Shown here: positions 17,869 through 27,027 of the stretch, piece after piece
How the letters are laid out: each line of letters opens with the position of its first letter
How positions within the stretch are numbered: the first letter of the stretch is position 1
NCBI GenBank assembly: GCA_024760525.1
Contig: CP060499.1
Coordinates: 3,741,501 to 3,805,500, forward strand
Length of the DNA: 64,000 bases
DNA from: Nitrospira sp.
GTDB lineage: Bacteria; Nitrospirota; Nitrospiria; Nitrospirales; Nitrospiraceae
Reading direction: 5' to 3'
Position numbers and translations under genes: made by a program
The notes under the pieces: model-generated
What the model saw: only the letters and a program-made list of their open reading frames with translations
Told to the model about the DNA's origin: nothing
The model's database searches: none

Positions 17869-18888
17869 ATGCCAGCCATCAACGCGATCGCGATTATCGG
17901 AGCCGGTGCCTGGGGTACTGCTTTGGCCAAACACCTTGCCGAGAAAGGGTTCGCCGTTCGTCTTTGGGCTTATGAACACGATGTCGTCAGCGCGATCAAC
18001 GCCTCTCACGAAAACCCCGTTTTCCTTAAAGGGGTCACGCTCCCTCGAAGTTTGACGGCAACTCACTCTCTCGTTGAAGCCGTAACGGGTTGCGAAGGGA
18101 TTGTTTTTGCCGTTCCTTCACATGCCACTCGATCCGTATTGCACAAGATGGCCCCCGCTCTCCCCGGCTCCATACCGTTGGTGTGCGCAACCAAGGGCAT
18201 CGAGGAACACACCACCAAACTGATGACTGAGGTCATGGAAGATGAGTTGCCGCCCTCTATGCACCGTTCATTCATGGTGCTCTCCGGCCCCAGCTTCGCA
18301 TCGGAATTCAGTGCGGGCCGACCTACGGCCGTGTGTTTGGCCGGCACCGATGGGGAATTGGTCAGGCGGTTTCAGGGCGCGTTGATGACACCCGCGTTTC
18401 GTGTGTACGCCGATACCGATATGATCGGTGTTCAACTCGGCGGCGCACTGAAGAACGTGATGGCGCTGGCCGCCGGCGTGATTGATGGGTTGGAGCTCGG
18501 CCTCAATGCCCGGGCAGCCCTCATTACACGCGGTCTGGCTGAGACCATTAGGCTTGGCATCGCGATGGGAGCTGATCCACGGACCTTCTATGGGCTCTCC
18601 GGTGTCGGCGATCTGGTATTGACATGTACGGGGGCGCTGAGCCGCAACCATTCAGTCGGTGTCCGGCTTGGTCGAGGGGAAACACTTGAGACGATTTTGG
18701 CCGGGATGCAGGCGGTCGCAGAAGGCGTACGGACGGCTCGTGCGGCATTCGCATTGGCCCGCCGCTATCAGGTCGATATGCCGATCACACAAGAGATCAA
18801 CGCCGTCCTGTACGACGATAAGTCGTGTCGGAAGGCCGTGAGTGATCTCATGGAACGGGATGCCAAACCAGAGAAGGAATGGGCATGA
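17869..18888 (+). CDS. gpsA: NAD(P)H-dependent glycerol-3-phosphate dehydrogenase
   Basis: A 339-residue protein from ATG 17869; the in-frame extension upstream overlaps the promoter and has no homologous sequence. IAIIGAGAWGTALA is the Rossmann GxGxxG motif, and KNVMALAAGVIDGLELG with the catalytic Lys, GLAETIRLG and GLSGVGDLVLTCTG are GpsA signatures. It reduces dihydroxyacetone phosphate to sn-glycerol-3-phosphate for phospholipid synthesis in the cytoplasm. The last four bases overlap the start of larB (ATGA). Confidence 0.97.
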   Translation: MPAINAIAIIGAGAWGTALAKHLAEKGFAVRLWAYEHDVVSAINASHENPVFLKGVTLPRSLTATHSLVEAVTGCEGIVFAVPSHATRSVLHKMAPALPGSIPLVCATKGIEEHTTKLMTEVMEDELPPSMHRSFMVLSGPSFASEFSAGRPTAVCLAGTDGELVRRFQGALMTPAFRVYADTDMIGVQLGGALKNVMALAAGVIDGLELGLNARAALITRGLAETIRLGIAMGADPRTFYGLSGVGDLVLTCTGALSRNHSVGVRLGRGETLETILAGMQAVAEGVRTARAAFALARRYQVDMPITQEINAVLYDDKSCRKAVSDLMERDAKPEKEWA

Positions 18889-19640
18889 ATCCGGAAGGAC
18901 TCGAACGGCTGCTGCGGGAGGTCCATCGGGGAGAGGTCACGGTGGAACAGGCACTCCAACGCCTGCGGTCCCTGCCTTTTGAGGACCTCGGCTTTGCCTC
19001 GCTCGATCACCACCGGTCGCTCCGTCAAGGATTTCCCGAAGTCGTCTTGTGCGAGGGGAAGACTACCGCACAAGTGATCGCGATCGCTCGGGCTCTTATC
19101 AAAAAAGAGGGACCGTTTCTCGCCACTCGCGCCGACCCAACAGTCGCGCGCGCCATTCGCCGCATGGCCCCCCGGGCACGCTACCATCCGGACGCGCGCA
19201 TCGTGGCGATTCATCCCTCAAAACCAAAACATCTGGGGCATATACTTGTGGTCACCGCGGGGACTGCCGATGTGCCCGTGGCCGAAGAAGCCCGTGTCAC
19301 AGCAGAAGTCATGGGGAGCCATGTGGAACAACTGTACGATGTCGGCGTCGCAGGGATCCATCGGCTGCTTGGGAAAAAAGACCGGCTGTTTGATGCGCAG
19401 GTGGTGGTCGTCGTCGCCGGTATGGACGGCGTCTTACCGAGTGTCGTCGGTGGCTTGGTGCAGTGTCCGGTCATCGCCGTCCCGACCAGCCGCGGCTATG
19501 GGGCGAGTTTCGGAGGACTGGCTGCTCTTTTGACGATGCTCAATTCTTGCGCAGCGGGGGTGGGGGTGATGAATATCGACAATGGATTCGGCGCGGCATG
19601 TCTCGCGCATCGAATCAATATGTTGGGTGCGAGGCGTTAG
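18885..19640 (+). CDS. larB: Nickel-pincer cofactor biosynthesis protein LarB
   Basis: A 251-residue protein from ATG 18885, chosen because AAGGA ends six bases upstream and the start overlaps the gpsA stop; another ATG lies six bases earlier. The N-terminus has LRSLPFEDLGFASLDHHRSLRQGFPEVVLCEGK, and the C-terminal half is PurE-like (VVTAGTADVPVAEEA, PTSRGYGASFGGLA). LarB carboxylates and hydrolyses nicotinate adenine dinucleotide in making the nickel-pincer cofactor of lactate racemase and relatives. larC lies 0.7 kb downstream beyond one opposing gene. larA and larE are not in the window. Confidence 0.93.
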   Translation: MNPEGLERLLREVHRGEVTVEQALQRLRSLPFEDLGFASLDHHRSLRQGFPEVVLCEGKTTAQVIAIARALIKKEGPFLATRADPTVARAIRRMAPRARYHPDARIVAIHPSKPKHLGHILVVTAGTADVPVAEEARVTAEVMGSHVEQLYDVGVAGIHRLLGKKDRLFDAQVVVVVAGMDGVLPSVVGGLVQCPVIAVPTSRGYGASFGGLAALLTMLNSCAAGVGVMNIDNGFGAACLAHRINMLGARR

Positions 19641-19662
19641 CCACGAGACAGGCTATCGAGCG

Positions 19663-20214
19663 TCACTTCACTTCCAGCGTTCCACGTTTCGGCCACGCGA
19701 CCATCACTGTGCGCAATCCTTTTTCTCCATTGGCCAACAGCTTAGTGCGCACTTCATAGGAATAGGTCCCCACGCCGGAAAGTTGCTTGCGGTGGTTCTG
19801 CCCATCCCAGGCCAGTTCGACGGAAACCTTCGATCGTTCCGTTTCTCCGTCCGTGGTTGATGAGATTGGGACGGCCTGTCGATGCGTGAGAAACCGAAGT
19901 GATGTTTTCGAAGGAGAACTGATGAGAGAGGTCACTTCAAGAATCATGTCCCTGTCCACCTCTTTAGGAAGCTGGACCGTCACGGAAAACTGAAGAGGTC
20001 CGTTGCCCAAGGTATAGGGAGTCGGGGCGATATTGAGGTTGACGATTTTGAGCTCCGGTTCAGGGCGAGGAATGCGAGTCGGCTTAACCTTTGAGTGACT
20101 GTCCGCAGGGAGAAACACTGCAAGGCTGCCACACAGGGTCAGCAGCGCCAGTACAAACCTCGTACGACGTACGTGGGTTGAAGTCGTCAACGAGAACGGG
20201 AACCGTGTTTTCAT
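19663..20214 (-). CDS. Secreted protein of unknown function
   Basis: A 183-residue protein from ATG 20214; eight further upstream codons are possible. A signal peptide (FVLALLTLCGSLAVFLPADS) precedes a beta-rich mature part with alternating strands (LQFSVTVQLPKEVDRDMILEV, VSVELAWDGQNHRKQL, YSYEVRTKLL). The pattern resembles an immunoglobulin-like periplasmic domain. I recognise no family. It sits on the opposite strand between larB and larC, which probably separates them into two transcripts. Confidence 0.65.
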   Translation of the reverse strand: MKTRFPFSLTTSTHVRRTRFVLALLTLCGSLAVFLPADSHSKVKPTRIPRPEPELKIVNLNIAPTPYTLGNGPLQFSVTVQLPKEVDRDMILEVTSLISSPSKTSLRFLTHRQAVPISSTTDGETERSKVSVELAWDGQNHRKQLSGVGTYSYEVRTKLLANGEKGLRTVMVAWPKRGTLEVK

Positions 20215-20385
20215 GAGTGACGCGGGAACACTCGCCAAAATGTACGGTCAGCACAGCGTAACCGTATTGTTAGGGGGATAACATAGCATTCCTGGGGTGT
20301 CAATGAAGCTTCAACAATGTTCCGTGAGACGGTTCTGATTGATCACGATAACAATGATTGCCGTTTCGCCGACACCTTGGGTAAT

Positions 20386-21642
20386 ATGACCGGTCTTTTT
20401 TCGCGTCACCCAGTGAGGAGCCTTGTGGGCCGACATCTCCATTTCGATTGTTTCTCCGGAGTGAGCGGAGACATGGTCTTGGGGGCGCTCGTGAGCGCCG
20501 GTTTGCCGTGGGCTGAATTGGTCAACGGCCTCAAACGACTGAAGCTCAGCGGCTATCGGTTACGTAAACGTGATGTGCATCGCGGCACACTGCCCGCGAT
20601 AAAGGTCGATGTGATCATTCAGAAGGGGTTTCAACGGCCGTTGACCCTCTCGCGCATTCGGCAAATTCTTGCTTCCAGCACGTTGCCCGATCTCGTCAAG
20701 GAGCGAAGCCGGTCGATTTTCGACCGACTGGCGGAGGCGGAAAGCCACGCCCATGGAGTCGAAGTCAAAGATGTTCACTTTCATGAGGTCGGCGTCGTGG
20801 ATTCTTTTATCGATGTCGTCGGAGGGGTCTTGGGCTGCCATCTCTTGAACGCGACCCGAATTACCTCCTCGGCCATCAACGTGGGGGCCGGTTCGATTCG
20901 GACTTCCCACGGGCTCCTGCCCGTTCCAGGACCGGCTGTGGCGGCGCTGACGAACGGTGTGCCGATCTATTCCGACGGTCCACGCGTCGAGCTTGCGACT
21001 CCCACCGGTGTCGCCTTACTTCGGACGTTGGCATCGGAATTCGGCGCCCTGCCGATGATGAACAGTGTGGCGGTGGGATACGGAGCCGGCGACCGAGATC
21101 CAGAAGGGTGGCCGAATGCCTTGCGCGTGTTTTTGCAGGAGGAGTCGGTTCCGGATAGGCGCCGAATTCAACGGGTGATGCAGATTGAAACGAATCTTGA
21201 CGACCTCAATCCACAGCTCTATGAGCACATCATGGAGCGACTGTTCGACGTGGGAGCCGTGGATGTCGCACTGGTTCCCGTCGTGATGAAAAAGAGTCGC
21301 CCAGGTGTCGTCCTGAGCTGCCTTGCCACGCAAGACCAGACCGAGGCCGTGCTTGAAGTCCTGTTCCAGGAAACCTCCACTCTCGGAATACGGCTTCAAG
21401 AGGTAACCCGGCAGATCCTTCCCCGCCGGTTCGTCTCTGTCACGATGCAGGGTGGCGTGGTGCGTATGAAGGTCGCCGAAGTCGGTGCTGGATGGGGAAA
21501 AGCAGCACCGGAGTATATGGACTGTAAGAATATCGCAAAACGAACCGGTCGCCCGCTCAAGACCGTCATGGAGGAAGCGATGCTGGCCTATCGACAAGGA
21601 CTCACCAAGCGCAGAACGGCACACGTGCGAGGCCGGGCGTGA
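20386..21642 (+). CDS. larC: Nickel-pincer cofactor biosynthesis protein LarC
   Basis: A 418-residue protein from ATG 20386; the frame is open to 20317 but family sequences start near HFDCFSGVSGDMVLGALV. LarC is a CTP-dependent nickel insertase (cyclometallase) that completes the nickel-pincer nucleotide. Other family signatures are VHFHEVGVVDSFIDVVG, LATPTGVALL and ETNLDDLNPQ in the C-terminal domain. Both LarC1- and LarC2-like halves are in one uninterrupted frame, without the programmed frameshift seen in Lactobacillus plantarum. The TGA stop overlaps the GTG start of the next gene. Confidence 0.95.
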   Translation: MTGLFSRHPVRSLVGRHLHFDCFSGVSGDMVLGALVSAGLPWAELVNGLKRLKLSGYRLRKRDVHRGTLPAIKVDVIIQKGFQRPLTLSRIRQILASSTLPDLVKERSRSIFDRLAEAESHAHGVEVKDVHFHEVGVVDSFIDVVGGVLGCHLLNATRITSSAINVGAGSIRTSHGLLPVPGPAVAALTNGVPIYSDGPRVELATPTGVALLRTLASEFGALPMMNSVAVGYGAGDRDPEGWPNALRVFLQEESVPDRRRIQRVMQIETNLDDLNPQLYEHIMERLFDVGAVDVALVPVVMKKSRPGVVLSCLATQDQTEAVLEVLFQETSTLGIRLQEVTRQILPRRFVSVTMQGGVVRMKVAEVGAGWGKAAPEYMDCKNIAKRTGRPLKTVMEEAMLAYRQGLTKRRTAHVRGRA

Positions 21643-22640
21643 CCGTTCTTTTCTACGTTCTCCTCTTTGTCGTCTCTGTCGTAGTCACACTTGGCGGTTG
21701 CGCGCTCTTTACCAATGCCATCGAATGGCTGGGCAAACGGATGGGGATCTCCGAAGGCGCGGTGGGCAGTGTCTTTGCCGCAATCGGCACGACCTTGCCT
21801 GAAACGTCAATCCCGATCATCGCCATTTTCTTCGGTGAAAGCCACGAGGAGCTCGAGGTTGGATTGGGAGCCATCTTGGGAGCGCCGTTCATGCTCAGCA
21901 CACTGGTGCTCCCCATTTTGGCCCTTCTCGTCGTGCTCTATGCACGGGCAGGCAAACGGACCGCGCGATTTCATCTCAACTATCGTGAAGTCCTCACGGA
22001 TCTGACGTTTTTTATGATCGGATACATGATCGCCTTGGGCTGCGCCTTCGTGCCTTCGAGGCTGATTCATCTCATCGCGGCCTGCGGGTTGATCGCACTG
22101 TATATCTACTACATGAAACTTAAATTCACCCCGTCGGGCGAAGAGGAAAGCGGTGAGTTGGATCCGCTGATTTTCGACAAGCACGCAGCCGTCCCTTCGC
22201 ATGCAATGATCGGCTTTCAAGCTCTCTTGGGTTTGGGTGGGTTGATATTGGGGGCCCACCTGTTCGTCACGGCTGCCGAATCGATGGCCGGCCTGTTCGC
22301 GATGTCGCCGCTGATTTTGGCCCTGCTGATTGCGCCACTCGCCACCGAGCTGCCGGAGATGTCCAACAGTTTTCTCTGGCTCTATCGCAAGAAAGACCGC
22401 CTCGCCGTGGCCAATGTCACAGGGGCCATGGTCTTTCAAGGGACTCTCCCGGTCTCTCTGGGATTGATCGGAACCGAATGGATGATCGCGCCGTCTGCAT
22501 TGACCACCATGGTCTTAGCTGTGCAGGCCGTGGGACTCTGCCTGTTGCAGATTCTCATAGGCGGTCAATGGCGGCCGTGGTTGCTGGCAGCCGGAGCCGT
22601 TTTTTACATTGGGTATACGCTGCATCTCTATGTCAACTGA
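21639..22640 (+). CDS. Sodium/calcium exchanger family membrane protein
   Basis: A 333-residue inner-membrane protein with about ten hydrophobic helices. It has two inverted alpha-repeats: the first around SVFAAIGTTLPETSIPI and the second around APLATELPEMSNSFLW, each with the conserved acidic residue of the CaCA superfamily. Members exchange Ca2+ (or other cations) for Na+ or H+; the exact ions are unknown. It starts with GTG inside the larC stop (GTGA overlap) and its end overlaps pdxA by 11 bp, so larC, this gene, pdxA and the next two genes look like one transcript. Confidence 0.88.
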   Translation: MTVLFYVLLFVVSVVVTLGGCALFTNAIEWLGKRMGISEGAVGSVFAAIGTTLPETSIPIIAIFFGESHEELEVGLGAILGAPFMLSTLVLPILALLVVLYARAGKRTARFHLNYREVLTDLTFFMIGYMIALGCAFVPSRLIHLIAACGLIALYIYYMKLKFTPSGEEESGELDPLIFDKHAAVPSHAMIGFQALLGLGGLILGAHLFVTAAESMAGLFAMSPLILALLIAPLATELPEMSNSFLWLYRKKDRLAVANVTGAMVFQGTLPVSLGLIGTEWMIAPSALTTMVLAVQAVGLCLLQILIGGQWRPWLLAAGAVFYIGYTLHLYVN

Positions 22641-23712
22641 ATCGATCTCCTCTCGCGCACGCTCCCATTCGCCACAGCTCCCGGTGCTGGGAATCACGAT
22701 GGGAGACCCAGCCGGTATCGGTCCGGAAGTGATTGCGAAGGCCCTTTCAGGGAGTCACCTGCGCAACGTTTGCCGGCCGATCGTGATCGGATCACTTCCC
22801 ATAATGGAGCAGACTATTACGGATCTTGGACTTAAACTGAGAGTCGTCCCTGTTGATGGCCGTGACACGCCTCCGCCGCGCAGAGGAATGGTCGTCGTGC
22901 TGGACCCATTGGCAACACCTCTCCGAAAGTTCAAACCTGGCATCGCCGCCGCAGAGACCGGCGCAGCATCCGTCGCCTTCATCAAGAAGGCTGTTGAATT
23001 GGCCCAGCTCGGTGGTATCGATGGAATGGTGACGGCCCCTATCAACAAGGAAGCCATCAATATGGCCGGCTGCCGGTATCCGGGTCATACTGAATTGTTG
23101 GCTGATCTGACCCGCGCGAACGAGTCCGGCATGATGATCGTGGGTGGTCCGTTACGCATCATGTTCGTCACGACGCACGTCGCCATCAGAGATCTTTCCT
23201 CGCTGCTCACCCAGGCGAACATCGAAAAGGCGATCCGCTTGGCCCAACTCGCCCTGTCCACACTGTTCGGAATTAAACGGCCCAAGATAGGCGTGGCCGC
23301 CCTGAATCCGCATGCAGGAGAGCATGGATTATTCGGCGATGAGGAAGCCCGCGTGATTCTCCCGGCTGCCCGTGCAGCACAGCGAGAGGGCATTCTCGCC
23401 AGTGATCCGTTGCCGGCCGATACGCTGTTCGGAAAAGCTGCGAAGGGGCTGTATGACGGTATCGTCGCCCTGTACCATGATCAAGGTTTGATTCCGCTGA
23501 AGTTGGTCGCCTTCGGAACATGCGTGAATCTCACTGTGGGCTTACCCATCATCCGCACCTCGGTTGACCATGGAACGGCATTCGACATCGTTGGGAAAGG
23601 CGTTGCTGATCCGGGAAGCTTGTTTGAAGCTATCAAACTAGCCGCCAAGATTGCCCGCACGAAGGATGGACGAAGTGACGGCAAGAAGAGAGGAAGCAGA
23701 CATGGCACCTGA
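22630..23712 (+). CDS. pdxA: 4-hydroxythreonine-4-phosphate dehydrogenase
   Basis: A 360-residue protein from ATG 22630. Signatures are GITMGDPAGIGPEV, VTAPINKEAINMAGCRYPGHTELL (a metal His), MMIVGGPLRIMFVTTHV, NPHAGEHGLFG and LYHDQGLIPLKLV, with the other metal-ligand His residues. PdxA oxidises 4-phosphohydroxy-L-threonine with NAD in the deoxyxylulose-dependent pyridoxal phosphate pathway. An in-frame ATG 21 bases upstream exists but the N-terminus is not conserved in the family. It overlaps both the upstream exchanger gene and the downstream small gene. Confidence 0.96.
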   Translation: MSTESISSRARSHSPQLPVLGITMGDPAGIGPEVIAKALSGSHLRNVCRPIVIGSLPIMEQTITDLGLKLRVVPVDGRDTPPPRRGMVVVLDPLATPLRKFKPGIAAAETGAASVAFIKKAVELAQLGGIDGMVTAPINKEAINMAGCRYPGHTELLADLTRANESGMMIVGGPLRIMFVTTHVAIRDLSSLLTQANIEKAIRLAQLALSTLFGIKRPKIGVAALNPHAGEHGLFGDEEARVILPAARAAQREGILASDPLPADTLFGKAAKGLYDGIVALYHDQGLIPLKLVAFGTCVNLTVGLPIIRTSVDHGTAFDIVGKGVADPGSLFEAIKLAAKIARTKDGRSDGKKRGSRHGT

Positions 23713-24022
23713 TGTCTCGAAAAGCCGTGCCGTAGTCCGGCAGCAAATACAAGAACTGGATGCACTTGCGAAGCAGACCCTTCAAGATCTCAACACGGTC
23801 GCCGGGGCTGAACGAGTGGTAAAATGGAAAGCACGCACGGTCGCACTCATAACCGACACGGTGAGCCCGCAAGAAGGGCAGAAGTTTTCGAGTGTCCTGC
23901 CAGGACCATCATTCACCAACGACCTGGTCGAAGAATTTTCGGATCTTATCGAATGCTACCGTGCCCCGCTGGTGGCATTGGCCGAACGATTGGATCAATC
24001 CCCTCCCCCTCACGTGAGGTGA
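23702..24022 (+). CDS. Small conserved-looking protein of unknown function between pdxA and rsmA
   Basis: A 106-residue protein starting at ATG 23702, which overlaps the end of pdxA by 11 bp; it ends three bases before rsmA. It is soluble and largely helical (VRQQIQELDALAKQTLQDLN, VVKWKARTVALI, VEEFSDLIECYRAPLVALAERL). I recognise no family or motif. The tight position in the operon argues that it is translated. Confidence 0.65.
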   Translation: MAPDVSKSRAVVRQQIQELDALAKQTLQDLNTVAGAERVVKWKARTVALITDTVSPQEGQKFSSVLPGPSFTNDLVEEFSDLIECYRAPLVALAERLDQSPPPHVR

Positions 24023-24025
24023 TGG

Positions 24026-24829
24026 GTGAGCGCCTCCGATCCGCCCATTGCAATCAAACGTCTCGGCCAGAATTTTCTTATCGACCCCAACATCGTACGC
24101 AAGATCATCTCCCTGGCTGAACTGACCCCGAATGATACCGTTCTAGAGATCGGACCTGGCCGCGGTATCCTGACGGGATCTCTGTGTCGCGCTACGGGTC
24201 GTGTAACGGCGATCGAGGTCGATCCACGACTCCATGGTTATCTAGCCGAACACCACCCGCAGTTTCAGAACCTGACGCTCATTCTCGGCGATGCAATGAC
24301 CTATCCGATCGAGCAGCTTCCGATCGGGACCATCGTCGTCGCCAATCTTCCATATTATCTGTCTACCCCTCTCCTTTTTCGGCTTCTTGGCCAGCGCGGC
24401 CGTTTCCCGCGCATGGTGCTCATGCTGCAGAACGAAGTGGCCAACCGACTCGTGGCCAAACCCGGGAGTTCAGACTACGGCGTCCTGTCCGTCACGGCTC
24501 AGTACTCGGCGAATATGACCAAGGCATTCAAGGTCTCAGCACAATGCTTCCGCCCTAAGCCGGAGGTCGACTCTGCCGTCGTCCTGCTGCGGACTAAAGC
24601 ACGAACCGAACTGAGCCCTCAGGAAGAACACACATTCACGGCATTGGTGAGGGCCGCCTTCGCACACCGCCGCAAGACGCTGATCAACTCGTTGAAGGAT
24701 GAGGGCTATGATCAGAAAGTGGTGGGTACAGCATTGACCGCACATCATCTCTCATCTTCCGTCCGGGCAGAAATCCTTTCCCTCGAGCAGTTCCTCGAAT
24801 TGACCCGCAGCCTGCATCGGTCGACCTGA
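24026..24829 (+). CDS. rsmA: 16S rRNA dimethyladenosine transferase RsmA (KsgA)
   Basis: A 267-residue protein starting at GTG 24026. KRLGQNFLIDPNIVRKI is the family opening, VLEIGPGRGILTGSL is the SAM-binding motif I, and NLPYYLSTPLLF is motif IV (NLPYY). It methylates the two adjacent adenosines in helix 45 of 16S rRNA during small-subunit maturation. The gene order pdxA-(small gene)-rsmA recalls the pdxA-ksgA linkage of many proteobacteria. Confidence 0.96.
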   Translation: MSASDPPIAIKRLGQNFLIDPNIVRKIISLAELTPNDTVLEIGPGRGILTGSLCRATGRVTAIEVDPRLHGYLAEHHPQFQNLTLILGDAMTYPIEQLPIGTIVVANLPYYLSTPLLFRLLGQRGRFPRMVLMLQNEVANRLVAKPGSSDYGVLSVTAQYSANMTKAFKVSAQCFRPKPEVDSAVVLLRTKARTELSPQEEHTFTALVRAAFAHRRKTLINSLKDEGYDQKVVGTALTAHHLSSSVRAEILSLEQFLELTRSLHRST

Positions 24830-24876
24830 TGCGGTCTAGAATGATTCAAGGGTTCAAATCTTGAGTGCCCGGCACT

Positions 24877-25518
24877 TTATGTGGGACGTAAGTGGATCTT
24901 GAACACGACCCGGCGGCTTTTGTCGCGGTCGAGGTGTCCTGCTTCGTTTCTCAACAAGTTCTGCCTCCCGCGCCCGTTCGCCGTAGCCTTTTGCAAAAAG
25001 CACTCATAGGCCCACGGAAGCTTCTCACGGATGACTTCCAAGCTTTTCGCCAGAACGGCGAATGAACGGTCCTGACTCAATCGCAAGTTGCGCACGTCGT
25101 CGCCGAGATCGTCCGTGTACCCTTCAATGACAAAGGCCTCCACTTCCTGTCCGCCATGTCCACAGACGACTCCGGCATAATGCGGCATCTCCTCGGATAG
25201 GAAGGTTTCGGCAGATGGAAGGAGCGTACTTTTCCCAAACTCAAAGTTGAGCGCCGTATCCGGCACCGTGACGGTGAGGACGCTAGGCCCCTTGGCTTCC
25301 ACCTTCGGGGTAAGCGGTTCAAGGGTCGCCCTTTGTTGTGTGGAAGGAATGCCGTTCGGGGGTGGCTTGGCATTTCCATCCTCGATGCGAGTGATATAGG
25401 CGGCTAGCAGTAGAATGAAGATGACGGCGAGCGACGTCATGAGGTCTGCGACGCCGTTTGTCAACGCAGATGAGCCTTCACGGGATTCGGGCCCAGAAAT
25501 TGGCCTGAACTGCTTCAT
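24877..25518 (-). CDS. ZorB/MotB-like membrane protein with OmpA-type domain
   Basis: A 213-residue protein. One N-terminal transmembrane helix (DLMTSLAVIFILLLAAYI, about residues 26-43) carries the conserved Asp at its cytoplasmic edge that binds the translocated ion in MotB/ZorB-type stators. After a linker comes an OmpA/MotB-like peptidoglycan-binding domain (FEFGKSTLLPSAETFL, IEGYTDDLG, NLRLSQDRS). Its start overlaps the stop of the ZorA-like gene by 4 bp, so the two form a stator unit. An ExbD/TolR role is less likely because of the OmpA-type domain. Confidence 0.8.
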   Translation of the reverse strand: MKQFRPISGPESREGSSALTNGVADLMTSLAVIFILLLAAYITRIEDGNAKPPPNGIPSTQQRATLEPLTPKVEAKGPSVLTVTVPDTALNFEFGKSTLLPSAETFLSEEMPHYAGVVCGHGGQEVEAFVIEGYTDDLGDDVRNLRLSQDRSFAVLAKSLEVIREKLPWAYECFLQKATANGRGRQNLLRNEAGHLDRDKSRRVVFKIHLRPT

Positions 25519-26744
25519 CGGGTGGGCGCCTCTTTATGTAGAACTTGCCGTCGCTCAGCATCGTCCGCTTTCTGTTGTCGCGGCGCCTGCTCAATTGTAT
25601 TAGTCATGTGATTTCTGAGTTCCTTGAACATGGTTTCAATTTCTGGTTGAGACAGCTGTACCGGAGACGGCTGTCCCTTAATCGAACGATTGAGCTCCTG
25701 AATCGCTTCCATCAACGGCTTGATCATCGGCTTCAACGCCCGCTGAACCTCGTGACCGATCTCTCCCGGCAAATCGTCGAGCTTCAGCGGCGAATGTTTG
25801 GCGTTCAGCCCTGTGAGCGCTTGAGAGGCTGAAGTCAGGGCCGCAACTGTCGCTCCGAGTCGCTGCTGCACAACTTCAACCAACTGGTTCGCGGTGTCGG
25901 ATTGGATGGGGCTGACTATGGCGGCCGGAGATCCATTCGGCAACGAGGATGGTCGTGCTTCCTGGCCGTCAGCTTTCTGAGGAAACATTTCATCAAGGAG
26001 CGACAGACATTCCCGATACCGGTTGTCCAGTCGATACCAGATCGAGGTTTCGAGGATGGTAAAAACATTCGCGCACGCCAAGCCGACAATTGATGTCACA
26101 AACTTACCGGAGAGGCCATTGATGAGCCCTTGGATTCCATCAATCTGTGATCCGTTCGCATGTAGTTTGCTGAGACCGATCAAAATGGCAAAAAACGTAA
26201 ACATCAAGCCCATGCCTGTCAGAAAGGAAGGGAGTTGCCTCAAGAAGCGGACATTGAGATGGCTGGCGCAGAGCGCTTCGAACGAAAAAAAGTCAGCCGC
26301 GGAACGCTGGCTATGGACAGTCGGCTCGAGAAACCAGGCAGTTTGCTCCACCGTGAGGGACTTTCGGTATGAAAGCCATTCTTTTGAGAAGGCCGGCTCC
26401 GATCGTATCGCGCGATCCAGCGTTGCAAGATCATCCAGATCACGGCGAGCTTCCGGCGACTGATCGGGACGTGCCTGTCGTTTGGCTAAGGCCGGGACCA
26501 CCAGCCAATCTGCAGATACCCGTTGCCGTGCCGACGCCAGAGGCGCAACGGACGAGTGGAATCGCAAGAGTGTATGACGAATCCGCACCAAGCCTCGTAT
26601 GAGGGCCGCACTATGCCAGAGACAGAGGACGATGATCGAGGCCGCGCCGATCCAGCTCAGCATGGGGCTCTGAAGCCCACCGACTATCGCAACATCCTGA
26701 CTGAGAAGCCGCCAAAGCTCGGCGAGCAGGCTCAATTCATTCAT
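25515..26744 (-). CDS. ZorA/MotA-like membrane protein
   Basis: A 409-residue protein. A first hydrophobic segment lies at about residues 28-50. The phrase EWLSYRKSL precedes a helix pair around FLTGMGLMFTFFAILIGLSKL (about 170-192) and FVTSIVGLACANVFTILETSIWY (about 213-236), matching the MotA/TolQ/ExbB channel and especially ZorA. The last about 160 residues form a helical cytoplasmic tail, shorter than in classical Zorya ZorA. With the overlapping ZorB-like gene it would make a proton- or sodium-driven motor. Zorya uses such a motor in phage defence together with ZorC/D, ZorE or others; none of those genes is present beside it. Confidence 0.78.
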   Translation of the reverse strand: MNELSLLAELWRLLSQDVAIVGGLQSPMLSWIGAASIIVLCLWHSAALIRGLVRIRHTLLRFHSSVAPLASARQRVSADWLVVPALAKRQARPDQSPEARRDLDDLATLDRAIRSEPAFSKEWLSYRKSLTVEQTAWFLEPTVHSQRSAADFFSFEALCASHLNVRFLRQLPSFLTGMGLMFTFFAILIGLSKLHANGSQIDGIQGLINGLSGKFVTSIVGLACANVFTILETSIWYRLDNRYRECLSLLDEMFPQKADGQEARPSSLPNGSPAAIVSPIQSDTANQLVEVVQQRLGATVAALTSASQALTGLNAKHSPLKLDDLPGEIGHEVQRALKPMIKPLMEAIQELNRSIKGQPSPVQLSQPEIETMFKELRNHMTNTIEQAPRQQKADDAERRQVLHKEAPTR

Positions 26745-27027
26745 TGATTTGACCTCACGGTCTCGCTAGTCCCCAGGGCGCCGGATTGGAAAACATGCTC
26801 ATCTCCCTCAACTTCCATGCCAGAGAGAGCGGTCGATAGATGGCCCGGTGTCGTCGCATTCTTGAGAGAATACGGCAGCTCCTAGGAAATTCTTGCCGAA
26901 AGCGCGGCAAATTCTATCGGGAGCACGGCACAGTGCTCGTCGTCGGAGCAGAACTGCAAGTTGCTTTCTGGGGGATCGACCCTGGTGTATGATCACCTGG
27001 CTTTGTCAGACGAGGGGAGGCAGCGCC

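Noticed and set aside
17440..18066. 208-codon minus-strand frame across the gpsA promoter
   Set aside because: It overlaps the outer-membrane gene on the same strand and gpsA on the other, has no ribosome site and is not protein-like.
20317..20385. Longer N-terminus of LarC
   Set aside because: The extra 23 codons have no LarC-like sequence; the family start fits the ATG at 20386.
24877..26744. A complete Zorya anti-phage system
   Set aside because: Only the ZorA/ZorB-like motor genes are present; I found no ZorC, ZorD, ZorE or other effector beside them.
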